A DNA stretch of 15,703 nt from an uncultured Alphaproteobacteria bacterium (lineage in GTDB: Bacteria > Pseudomonadota > Alphaproteobacteria > Caulobacterales > Hyphomonadaceae). The notes under the pieces were generated by a model. The model did no database searches. It worked only from the letters and a program-made list of their open reading frames with translations, and had not been told where the DNA came from. The position numbers and the translations under genes were made by a program. Within the stretch, counting starts at the first letter, position 1. Every line of letters starts with the position of its first letter. The stretch is taken from NCBI GenBank assembly GCA_903831485.1, contig CAIKXW010000272.1, positions 1 through 15,703 of the forward strand, given 5' to 3'. This document shows positions 6,578 through 13,611 of the stretch, in pieces.

Positions 6578-9500
6578 TCAATGAAAGTCGCGGGACTTCG
6601 GCAGGATGCGGACGTCGCGGGGATGGCGGAAGAGGCCGTCGGGGCCTTTGGGGCGGCGCGGGTGTTGCGGGTGCTTGATCTCGTCGGCGCGGGTGAGCTC
6701 CGTTTCGACAACATGATCCTCCGACAGGCGTTCGAGTTCGGATGAGCGGTCGAAAGCGCGCGCGGCCATCAGGTGTGTGACGCCTTCCTTGCTCCGCTGC
6801 ACCCTGCCCTCCATCAGCAGCAGGCGCGCGCCCATAATTTCGGCGCGGAATTTCTCGAAGGTACGCGCCCACAGCAGCGCATTCGTGATGCCGGTTTCGT
6901 CCTCCAGCGTGATGAAGATCGCCTTGCCATTGCCGGGCCTCTGCCGCACCAGCACGATGCCGGCCGTGCGCGCCCAGTAGCCCTCCTTGAGCTCACTAGT
7001 TTGCTTGCAGGACATGATACGCTGCGCCTCGAACACCGGACGCAGCATCTGCATCGGATGCGCCTTCAGCGAAAGACGCATGGTCTGGTAGTCGGCGGCG
7101 ACATGCTCGCCGAGCGGCATGTCGGGCAGTAAGCTTTCCGGCTCCTCGCCCAGTTCGCGCGCACGGGCATGCGCGAAGAGCGGCAACACATCATCATCCG
7201 GCAGGCGGCGCACATCCCACAACGCCTCGCGCCTGTCCTGCGCCAGCGAGCGAAAGGCGTCGGCATCCGCCAACCGCCGCAGCATGGGCGCAGAGACACG
7301 CCCGCGTTCGCGCATGTCGGCGACGCTGGCAAAGCCCTGCCCCCGCGCCGCGACGAGTGCATCGGCGTCCTCCTGGCGCATGCCATCGACCTGGCGGAAA
7401 CCGAGACGCAGGGCGAGCGATCCATCCGCGCGCCGTTCCAGCGTGTTGTCGTAGTGGCTGTAATTGACGTCCACCGGCCGCGCCTCGACGCCATGCTCCT
7501 GCGCATCGCGCACAATCTGCGCCGGGGCGTAGAAGCCCATCGGCTGCGCGTTCAGCAGAGCGCAGGCAAATGCCGCCGGATGATGGCATTTCAGCCAGGA
7601 CGAGACATAGACAAGCTGGGCAAAGGCCGCTGCGTGGCTTTCGGGGAAGCCGTAACTGCCAAACCCCTTGATCTGGTCGAAACAGCGCTGGGCGAACTCC
7701 GGATCATAGCCGCGCGCGATCATGCGCTTCACCATGAGATGCTCGAACGAGCCGATCGTGCCGACATTGCGGAAGGTGGCCATCGCGCGGCGCAGGCCGT
7801 TGGCCTCTTCGGACGTGAACTCGGCTGCTACCATGGCAAGTTTCATCGCCTGTTCCTGGAACAGCGGCACGCCGAGCGTCTTGATCAGCACGTTGCGGAG
7901 TTCGTCCGGATGGCCGTGCTTCGGCGAGGGCGATGGGAAAGAGACGTCTTCCTCGCCATTCCGCCGCTTGAGATAGGGGTGGACCATATTGCCCTGGATC
8001 GGCCCGGGCCGGACGATAGCGACCTCGATCACCAGATCGTACATCGCGCGCGGGCGCATGCGCGGCAGCATGTTGATCTGTGCGCGGCTTTCGACCTGGA
8101 AGACGCCGACCGAATCGCCCTTGCACAGCATGTCGTAGACAACCGGATCCTCGGGCGGGAAATCGCGCAGGCCATAGCGCTTCTCGCCGTGTTGGTAGAG
8201 AAGGTCGCGCGCCTTGCGGATGCAGGTGAGCATGCCGAGAGCCAGCACATCGACCTTCATCAGCTGCAGCGCATCGATATCGTCCTTGTCCCATTCGATG
8301 AAGGTGCGGTCGTCCATCGCAGCGTTGCCGATCGGCACGATCTCGTCGAGCCGGCCCTGCGTCAGCACGAAGCCGCCGACATGCTGTGACAGGTGACGCG
8401 GGAAGCCCTGCAGCCGGTGAGCAAAGCGCAGGGCGCGATGCAGCACGGGATTGTCGGGGTCGAGCCCCGCCTGTCGCAATTGCTGTGCAGCGGGCTGGTC
8501 TCCCCAGCTGCCCCAGACAAGGCCGGACAGACGTGCGGTCACATCGTCGGTGAGGCCGAACACCTTGCCCACTTCCCGCATGGCGCTACGCGGGCGGTAG
8601 TGGATCACCGTGGCGGCTATGCCCGCGCGATGACGGCCATAGCGCCGGTAGATGTGCTGGATGATTTCCTCGCGCCGCTCGTGTTCGAAATCGACGTCGA
8701 TGTCGGGCGGTTCATCGCGCTCGTTGGAGAGGAAGCGTTCGAACAGCACGTCGAACGTGGCGGGGTTCACCGATGTGATGCCGAGTACATAGCAGACGGC
8801 CGAATTGGCGGCCGACCCCCTGCCCTGGCACATGATGCCCTTGTCCTCGGCGACGCGGACAAGATCGAAGATTGTAAGGAAGTACGGCGCCATCCGCTTT
8901 CTGGCGATGAAGATGAGCTCCTTGCGCAGCAGCCGCTTCACCTTCTTCGGGATGCGCCAGTTGTATTTCATCCCGGCATGAAACCAGACGCGGTCCTCGA
9001 GATATTGCTGATCCGTCCAGCCATTGGGCACGGGCTCCTGCGGGTATTCGTAGCGCAGATGATCGAGATCGAAGTCGATCAAGCGTTGCAGCACCTGCGT
9101 CTCGGCGATCGCTTCGGGCGCGACGCGAAAGAGGCGCGCCATCTCCTCAGGCGGCTTGAGATAGCGTTCGCCGTTCACCTCCAGCAGGCGGCCGGCGGCA
9201 TCGATCTTCACGCCCTCGCGGATGCAGGTCATCACGTCCTGCAGGTCGCGCTGGACGGGGTCGTGATAGAGCACGTCGTTCGTGGCGATGAGGCGGACAT
9301 GCGCCTGCGCCGCAATGCGTTTCAGTTTTTCGAGACGACGTGCGTCGTCGCCGCGCCTGTGCATGGTGGCGCCGAGCCAGGTGGGCGCTGCGGCCCGAAG
9401 CGTGGCGAGCAGGTCGTCAAAACCCTCCAGCGACTCGCCCGGCATGACGACGAACAGGAGGTCGCGCGCCAGATCGAGCACGGCGCGCAGGGTAAGGCGG

Positions 9501-10036
9501 CATTCGCCCTTCAAGGCGCGGTCGGCGCCTGGCGCTTCACGCAGATTTCCGGCGGTGAGGATGCGGCAAAGACGGCCCCAGCCTTCACGATTGACGGGAT
9601 AAGCCACGATATCCGGCGTGCCATCGACAAAGGCGAGGCGCGCGCCGATGCACAGCTTGAACTTGCCCGCACGCCTCTTCATCTCGGCGCTGCGCGCCCT
9701 GAACTTCGCTTCGTCGGGATGTTCAACCCAGCTGGTCTCGCCCGGCCCGCCGCCTTCGCGCATACGCGTGGGCGCTGGCAGGCCATCCTTGCGTACCTGC
9801 TTCAGCGCCGACCACGCGCGCACGACGCCGGCCACCGTGTTGCGGTCTGCGATGCCGATACCGGTGTGGCCAAGCGCCAGCGCCTGCAGCACAATGTCCT
9901 GCCCGTTGGAGGCGCCGCGCAGGAAGGAGAAATTCGTGGCGGCGACCATTTCGGCATAGGGCGGCGTGGACGCCGCGGCATCCCCTGTCTGCTCTGGAAT
10001 GGGGCGATGCGTGAAAGCGACGACATCCCCGTTCAT
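6578..10036 (-). CDS. dnaE2: Error-prone DNA polymerase DnaE2 (ImuC)
   Basis: A 1152-residue C-family polymerase, the catalytic subunit of the ImuA-ImuB-DnaE2 translesion mutasome that causes damage-induced mutagenesis. The N-terminal PHP domain begins at YAEMVAATNFSFLRGAS (about residue 26). The palm motif PDIDVDF provides catalytic Asp446 and Asp448, and MKVDVLALG supplies the third, Asp595. The GRGSAANSAVCY finger-region motif, an OB fold (residues in the last 150, AGIVLVRQRPG... LEDETG) and the typical DnaE2 ending HPRDVRILPKSRDFH are present. The ATG at 10034-10036 overlaps the imuB stop (ATGA), showing coupling. An upstream in-frame start near 10234 would add about 66 Arg-rich residues antisense-like to imuB and is rejected. 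It converges on fliE. Confidence 0.97.
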   Translation of the reverse strand: MNGDVVAFTHRPIPEQTGDAAASTPPYAEMVAATNFSFLRGASNGQDIVLQALALGHTGIGIADRNTVAGVVRAWSALKQVRKDGLPAPTRMREGGGPGETSWVEHPDEAKFRARSAEMKRRAGKFKLCIGARLAFVDGTPDIVAYPVNREGWGRLCRILTAGNLREAPGADRALKGECRLTLRAVLDLARDLLFVVMPGESLEGFDDLLATLRAAAPTWLGATMHRRGDDARRLEKLKRIAAQAHVRLIATNDVLYHDPVQRDLQDVMTCIREGVKIDAAGRLLEVNGERYLKPPEEMARLFRVAPEAIAETQVLQRLIDFDLDHLRYEYPQEPVPNGWTDQQYLEDRVWFHAGMKYNWRIPKKVKRLLRKELIFIARKRMAPYFLTIFDLVRVAEDKGIMCQGRGSAANSAVCYVLGITSVNPATFDVLFERFLSNERDEPPDIDVDFEHERREEIIQHIYRRYGRHRAGIAATVIHYRPRSAMREVGKVFGLTDDVTARLSGLVWGSWGDQPAAQQLRQAGLDPDNPVLHRALRFAHRLQGFPRHLSQHVGGFVLTQGRLDEIVPIGNAAMDDRTFIEWDKDDIDALQLMKVDVLALGMLTCIRKARDLLYQHGEKRYGLRDFPPEDPVVYDMLCKGDSVGVFQVESRAQINMLPRMRPRAMYDLVIEVAIVRPGPIQGNMVHPYLKRRNGEEDVSFPSPSPKHGHPDELRNVLIKTLGVPLFQEQAMKLAMVAAEFTSEEANGLRRAMATFRNVGTIGSFEHLMVKRMIARGYDPEFAQRCFDQIKGFGSYGFPESHAAAFAQLVYVSSWLKCHHPAAFACALLNAQPMGFYAPAQIVRDAQEHGVEARPVDVNYSHYDNTLERRADGSLALRLGFRQVDGMRQEDADALVAARGQGFASVADMRERGRVSAPMLRRLADADAFRSLAQDRREALWDVRRLPDDDVLPLFAHARARELGEEPESLLPDMPLGEHVAADYQTMRLSLKAHPMQMLRPVFEAQRIMSCKQTSELKEGYWARTAGIVLVRQRPGNGKAIFITLEDETGITNALLWARTFEKFRAEIMGARLLLMEGRVQRSKEGVTHLMAARAFDRSSELERLSEDHVVETELTRADEIKHPQHPRRPKGPDGLFRHPRDVRILPKSRDFH

Positions 10037-11655
10037 GCGAAGACGCCGTGAATGTACCAGGCGGGGTTTGCCTCCGCCGCGTAGTCGCCAGCGCGAAAGA
10101 CCCAGAAGCGGCGGCCTTCGACATCCTCGATGCGGTAGTAGTCGCGGGTCACGGCGTCTGGCGCGCGCCACCACTCCGGCGCGATGCGCTCGGGACCTTC
10201 GGCGCGGCGCACGTCGAACTCTTTCCTGCGCCATGAGAACCGTCGCGGCGGGCCATCGGGCACTTCGACGAGGCGAATCTGGATCGGCTGTGGCGGATCA
10301 AAGATCTGCGTCGGGCGCAGCGGCGGCTCGCCAGACCCTGGCACAGGCCAGACGGCGGAGGTCATCGGGTTCAAGCTGGCCGGCACGGCGCGGGCGGCGC
10401 GTGCGGGATCGTGCGTGTTCTCCGGCGCAAAGCGAAGGACGCGCTCTGCCCCAAAGCGCGTGGAGAGACGGTCGGCGAGATCGGCCACCTGATCCTCCTC
10501 GGCGGCGCGGCCATCGAGGCTGGACTGGAGCGAGGCGAGTGCTTCGGTGGCGAGCAGCGACAGGCGTATGAGATCGAAGCCGAAGCCGGGGTCGATGGGG
10601 TCGGCAAGACTGTCGAGACGTTCACGGAACAGGCGCAGCACGATGGCGTGATCACGCATCGGGCGGCCGGTCTCGACCAGGATGCGGCGCACAGCCCCAT
10701 CGGTGCGAAAGAAGCAGGCCTCGAAGACGCGCCCGCCCTCGCGGCGTTCGCCGAGGCGTACACAGGCCTCCTGCGCCAGTTCCGACAGCGCGGCTTCGAC
10801 ATGTTCGGAGCGGCCGATGGGTTCGGCGAAGCGGCGCTCGAGCCACAGCATTGGAATGGAGCGGCGCGGCGTCAAAGGCGCTGGCGCGAGCCCCTGCAGG
10901 CGGCGCAGGCGATGCGTCATCTCCTCGCCGAAGCGCGATGAGAACAGCTGGCCAGGACGATCGGCCAGCGCGCCGATCGTCTTGAGGCCGGCGCGCGAGA
11001 TGGCGACGCGGTCCTTCTCTGCGAGCCCAAGCGCGGCGATGGGCAGGGTTCGGACGACGGCCGCCTCTCCGCCCGGCGGCACGATCGCGACATGGCCGAA
11101 GCGGGCGAGCGCACGAGCCGTATCCGGCGCGCCTGCGATCACCGTGCGCGTGTGCAGCCCTGCCCGGCGCAGGCGACGCGACAGGCCGAGCCGCAACGCC
11201 GCCTCGCCGCCGAAAAGGTGATCGCAGCCGGTGATGTCGAGCGTGAGGCCATCGGGCGCATCCGCCATCACGATGGGCGTCACGCGATCGCAATCGTCGG
11301 CTACGGCATCAAGCAGCGCGGCGTCAGCGATGTGGTCAATCTCCTCGACCCAGAGGTCCGGAATGCGGGCGCGGGCGTCAGCGAGCGAGATGCCCGTCGC
11401 GAGACCGACACGCTTTGCCTGCCGGCTGAGCGCGACGAGACGCATGGCGCCCTTCTGTTTTTCGACGACGACGAGCGGCGGCCTATCCCGCGCGCCGGCT
11501 CTTTCCAGATCGATGGGCATCTGCCGGATGATCCTGTCCGCCGGCAGCAGCGGGAACCAGATCGCCAGGAAACGCCGCGCTGTTTCCGGAGACGCCTGCT
11601 GAGTGGATATCGGTGAAGGCAAGGCGGTCACGGTTCCATTCCACGGTCCAGCCAC
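10033..11655 (-). CDS. imuB: Inactive Y-family polymerase ImuB (mutasome hub)
   Basis: Up to 540 residues. ImuB is a Y-family-like protein that lacks catalytic acids and links DnaE2 to ImuA and the beta clamp. Conserved N-terminal RRFLAIWFPLLPADRI replaces the DxD of active Pol IV/V, and LDITGCDHLFGGE replaces the SIDE motif, as expected. The C-terminal tail (WYIHGVFA and the preceding RDYYRIEDVEGRRFWVFRAGDY) is typical. The start is uncertain. The furthest codon is a GTG at 11653-11655; GTG at 11629-11631, TTG at 11620-11622 and ATG at 11518-11520 are in frame. The last would cut off the conserved RRFLAIWF block, so a start at or above 11620 is favoured. No candidate has a strong ribosome binding site. 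It overlaps the end of imuA by at least 138 bases if so. Confidence 0.93.
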   Translation of the reverse strand: MAGPWNGTVTALPSPISTQQASPETARRFLAIWFPLLPADRIIRQMPIDLERAGARDRPPLVVVEKQKGAMRLVALSRQAKRVGLATGISLADARARIPDLWVEEIDHIADAALLDAVADDCDRVTPIVMADAPDGLTLDITGCDHLFGGEAALRLGLSRRLRRAGLHTRTVIAGAPDTARALARFGHVAIVPPGGEAAVVRTLPIAALGLAEKDRVAISRAGLKTIGALADRPGQLFSSRFGEEMTHRLRRLQGLAPAPLTPRRSIPMLWLERRFAEPIGRSEHVEAALSELAQEACVRLGERREGGRVFEACFFRTDGAVRRILVETGRPMRDHAIVLRLFRERLDSLADPIDPGFGFDLIRLSLLATEALASLQSSLDGRAAEEDQVADLADRLSTRFGAERVLRFAPENTHDPARAARAVPASLNPMTSAVWPVPGSGEPPLRPTQIFDPPQPIQIRLVEVPDGPPRRFSWRRKEFDVRRAEGPERIAPEWWRAPDAVTRDYYRIEDVEGRRFWVFRAGDYAAEANPAWYIHGVFA

Positions 11656-12319
11656 GGCCGGCGGCGCCGGCGCGGTCTCTCAACAGGTCGGCGATGAAGC
11701 AGGGATGTCCGGGCGCATCCGCCTCCATCTGGCGGCCGGAAAGCTGACAAGAAGGCGCGGACCGGACGCTCCATCGCGAGGCGGCGGCGCTGGGCGTCGG
11801 CGCGCCCCCGGCGCGCACCATCAGCACAGGCAGGTTCGAGCGCGCCGCCGCGAGCGCCAGCCTGCGCGTGGCGACAAGGTCCAGCGTCTTCGGATTGCCC
11901 CAAGGCTCGATCAGCACGGCGCCGAGCGGCGGACATCGCGCGGCCTCCTCGCCCGCGCGCAGCACGGATGGCCCGTCGCGCGCGCGCACCATGATCAGGC
12001 GATCCGGCGACAGGCCAAGCTCGGCAAGGCCGGGCGCATGGATCTCGCCCATTTCGAGCCCGACGAAATCCTGCCGTACCCAGACGATTGGCTTGCCCCC
12101 CGAAGCGCGCAGGGCGAGCAGGATAGCGAAGGCGGCGGCCGCAGGCTCATGCGCCATGCCCTCGGCAAACACCTCATGCAGCGCACCGCGCACAAGCCCG
12201 CCGCCCAGCGCCGCATCGATCGCCGGCGACCCGATCGAAAAGCGCACATCCGCCACGGGCGAGGAGCCCCGCTCCAGCCGCAACACCCTCTCCCGCAATG
12301 CTTCCAGCTCGGCTTTCAC
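11483..12319 (-). CDS. imuA: Mutasome protein ImuA (RecA-fold-like)
   Basis: A 278-residue protein. ImuA is a RecA-superfamily-like accessory protein of the damage-inducible mutasome. Visible features are a short coiled N-terminus (KAELEALRERVLRLE), the family start block FSIGSPAIDAALGGGLVRGALHEVFAEG, IVWVRQDFVGLEMGEIHAPGLAELGL, and the end block GRGWTVEWNRDRLAF. No intact Walker A (GxxxxGKT) is visible, in keeping with the family. The start is a GTG at 12317-12319 with GGACAGG a few bases upstream. The last 40-50 residues are read in a different frame from the start of imuB, an unusually long overlap. A LexA box ends 17 bases before the start codon. First gene of imuA-imuB-dnaE2. Confidence 0.92.
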   Translation of the reverse strand: MKAELEALRERVLRLERGSSPVADVRFSIGSPAIDAALGGGLVRGALHEVFAEGMAHEPAAAAFAILLALRASGGKPIVWVRQDFVGLEMGEIHAPGLAELGLSPDRLIMVRARDGPSVLRAGEEAARCPPLGAVLIEPWGNPKTLDLVATRRLALAAARSNLPVLMVRAGGAPTPSAAASRWSVRSAPSCQLSGRQMEADAPGHPCFIADLLRDRAGAAGRGWTVEWNRDRLAFTDIHSAGVSGNSAAFPGDLVPAAAGGQDHPADAHRSGKSRRAG

Positions 12320-12336
12320 GACGGCCTGTCCAAATA

Positions 12337-12351
12337 GTTCATGTTTTGTTC
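12337..12351 (-). promoter_or_regulatory. LexA (SOS) box of the alphaproteobacterial type
   Basis: GTTC at 12337-12340, seven bases, then GTTC at 12348-12351 (GAAC-N7-GAAC on the gene strand). This is an exact match to the alphaproteobacterial LexA operator. It lies 17 bases upstream of the imuA GTG and overlaps a TATAGA (12350-12355) that may be the -10, so LexA binding would block transcription. imuA-imuB-dnaE2 is a known LexA regulon member in Caulobacter and rhizobia. Confidence 0.9.
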
Positions 12352-12378
12352 TATAAACGACTCAGACCCGGAAAAGAG

Positions 12379-12415
12379 TCAAACTGAATCCCGATGGGGT
12401 AGCGCCTCAGTTTGA
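12379..12415. repeat. Inverted repeat in the imuA promoter region
   Basis: TCAAACTGA at 12379-12387 and TCAGTTTGA at 12407-12415 are perfect 9-base inverted copies separated by 19 bases. The imuA-proximal arm overlaps the -35-like TTGACT on the minus strand. Within the spacer CCC-GATG-GGG can form a small inner hairpin. It could be an operator or an RNA structure. Confidence 0.5.
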
Positions 12416-12480
12416 ATTCGCCCCCAGAAAACCCGGAAGAGTCAGGCGGATCCGGGCTGAAGATTTTCCGCCAAACAGGA

Positions 12481-12508
12481 AGAGGGCGCAGGTTTCCCAG
12501 CGCCCTCT
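12481..12508. terminator. Strong hairpin, possible terminator
   Basis: AGAGGGCGC at 12481-12489 and GCGCCCTCT at 12500-12508 pair perfectly over nine bases with a ten-base loop. There is no clear T-run on either strand. It lies 161 bases past the end of the lipoprotein gene and upstream of the imuA promoter, so it may insulate the two. Confidence 0.5.
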
Positions 12509-12627
12509 AAACGACCGGCTTGGGTTGGGGGACGAGCCGATCGCCTGAGTGCTTAACACGCACCGGGTAAGTAAAGCATTAACGCCAGGGCCTCGAAAAT
12601 TTACGCATGAGTCCAGCTGGCGCCGTT

Positions 12628-12652
12628 GGCGGGCGGCAGGCTCTCGCCCGCC
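12628..12652 (-). terminator. Hairpin terminator of the lipoprotein gene
   Basis: GGCGGGCG at 12628-12635 and CGCCCGCC at 12645-12652 form a perfect eight-pair GC stem with a nine-base loop. It sits 16 bases after the lipoprotein stop codon on the minus strand. No T-run follows. Confidence 0.6.
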
Positions 12653-12668
12653 CCTGCCCCGAAGCCCT

Positions 12669-13109
12669 TTACTGAACCTCCGACACCACGATGAACTGCG
12701 GCGCGTCAGCGAAGCCCATGAACTGGCCCATGACGCCTTGTACGGTGGCGCCTGGCATGTCTTCGGCCACGAAGCCGTCGAGGTCGGGGATCGAGAAGGT
12801 CTCGATGTATTGCACCGACGGCTTGCCATCGCCCATCAGCAGCTTCTCGGCGCGCAGCGTCTGGAAGTCCGCGACGCGCGCGAGGCCGCGCATGGCTGGC
12901 TGGTCGGACGTCTTCACCCAGGTCTCGAAATCGGCGGGCGTCACGCCGGCCTTGAGGTTGTACATGATGATGAGGTTGACCGGCTTGCGCGCGGCGACCG
13001 GGGCGGGCGCTGGCGCCTCGACGGCGGCCGGCGCAGGTTCAGGCGTTGGCGCCGGCGCGGGGGCGCACGCGGCGATCATCAGCGGCAGGGCAAGGAGAAG
13101 GCGTTTCAT
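12669..13109 (-). CDS. Lipoprotein with RedY/HapK-like domain
   Basis: A 146-residue protein. The N-terminus MKRLLLALPLMIAAC is a lipoprotein signal with lipobox IAAC, so Cys15 is the likely lipidated residue. Residues 16-43 are an Ala/Pro-rich spacer. The rest (LIIMYNLKAGVTPADFETWV... QYIETFSIPDLDGFVAEDMPG) looks like the dimeric alpha/beta-barrel fold of RedY/HapK-type proteins, small enzymes first named in prodigiosin pathways, with the D-x-F-x-x-W and YIE blocks. No pigment genes are nearby, so the substrate is unknown. Surface anchoring of such a domain is unusual. The ATG at 13107-13109 is chosen because AGGA lies eight bases upstream and the lipoprotein signal starts there. The longer frame to 13205 is rejected. 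Confidence 0.75.
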   Translation of the reverse strand: MKRLLLALPLMIAACAPAPAPTPEPAPAAVEAPAPAPVAARKPVNLIIMYNLKAGVTPADFETWVKTSDQPAMRGLARVADFQTLRAEKLLMGDGKPSVQYIETFSIPDLDGFVAEDMPGATVQGVMGQFMGFADAPQFIVVSEVQ

Positions 13110-13324
13110 GGATGTGATCCTGTTAGGGCGTGATTGCACCTGTCGCTGCGCAACGGGCGACACGCGCCCCCCAATCCGTCGCACGGGGATGACGTCCTGA
13201 TGCATGCTGACCGCCTCCCCGCGCGACTGTTAGCGTACGCCGGCGGCGGCGAGAAGCCGGGCCCCGACCGCATGCACCCCAGACGCCTGCGGCATTGTCA
13301 GCACGGGACGGACGCGCAAGCGCC

Positions 13325-13489
13325 CTACAGGCTGCGCGGCATCGTCAGCATCAGCAGCACGACCGCGGCTATGGCCGCGCCGACCACGACGGCGATGCGC
13401 GTCCAGAGCTGGCGGCGGTCGGTGCGCGTCAGGGGGCCAGCGTGCTTGCGCACGGCGGCGGCGCGGCGTCTGTCCTTGCGGTTGGCCAT
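13325..13489 (-). CDS. Small single-pass membrane protein, 54 residues
   Basis: The protein starts MANRKDRRRAAAVRKHAG, very basic, then has one transmembrane helix at about residues 31-49 (IAVVVGAAIAAVVLLML) and ends MPRSL. The basic N-terminus points to cytoplasmic N-terminal topology. GAGGA lies seven to eight bases upstream of the ATG, a good ribosome binding site, which argues for a real gene despite its size. It is divergent from the CoA-transferase gene, 122 bases away. I know no function. Similar short basic membrane proteins are common and mostly uncharacterised in alphaproteobacteria. Confidence 0.7.
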   Translation of the reverse strand: MANRKDRRRAAAVRKHAGPLTRTDRRQLWTRIAVVVGAAIAAVVLLMLTMPRSL

Positions 13490-13611
13490 GATCGTTTCCT
13501 CGCCCCCAGCATGGCGCATGGACGGGCCGCTTGCCAGCCTGTCGTGGCGCTTCCCGCAAGGCGCATCACACCCTAGTGTCGCGCGCGACAGGGGTCGCAG
13601 GGAGTTGCAGG

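Larger units (their letters stand above)
12352..12668. other. Gene-free stretch: imuA promoter region plus downstream hairpins
   Basis: No convincing gene in 317 bases between imuA and the lipoprotein gene. From the imuA side it holds a -35-like TTGACT (12377-12382, minus strand) and a 9-base perfect inverted repeat (12379-12387 with 12407-12415). It also has an imperfect direct repeat, ACCCGGAA-[AA]-GAGTCA, at 12366-12381 and 12431-12444, and four GANTC sites at 12359, 12376, 12386 and 12439. Further out are two strong hairpins (12481-12508 and 12628-12652), a fifth GANTC at 12609, and isolated TTAAC half-sites near 12552 and 12590. Local base composition is lower in GC than in the flanking genes. 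Confidence 0.7.

Noticed and set aside
8393..10051. Open + strand frame of about 550 codons opposite dnaE2, with another of about 400 codons at 7169-8389
   Set aside because: Both are antisense to a clear DnaE2 with all catalytic motifs. Long antisense frames are expected in high-GC DNA, and the translations show no domain pattern.
10037..10234. N-terminal extension of dnaE2 to an upstream start
   Set aside because: The extra residues are Arg-rich, lie wholly inside imuB, and the ATG at 10036 gives the expected four-base overlap with the imuB stop.
12407..12829. Minus-strand open frame of 140 codons across the imuA upstream region
   Set aside because: It overlaps the lipoprotein gene in another frame, contains the hairpins and shows no protein-like pattern.
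13531..13611. Longer N-terminus for the CoA-transferase
   Set aside because: The added residues have no family homology, and the ATG at 13612 has a proper ribosome binding site.
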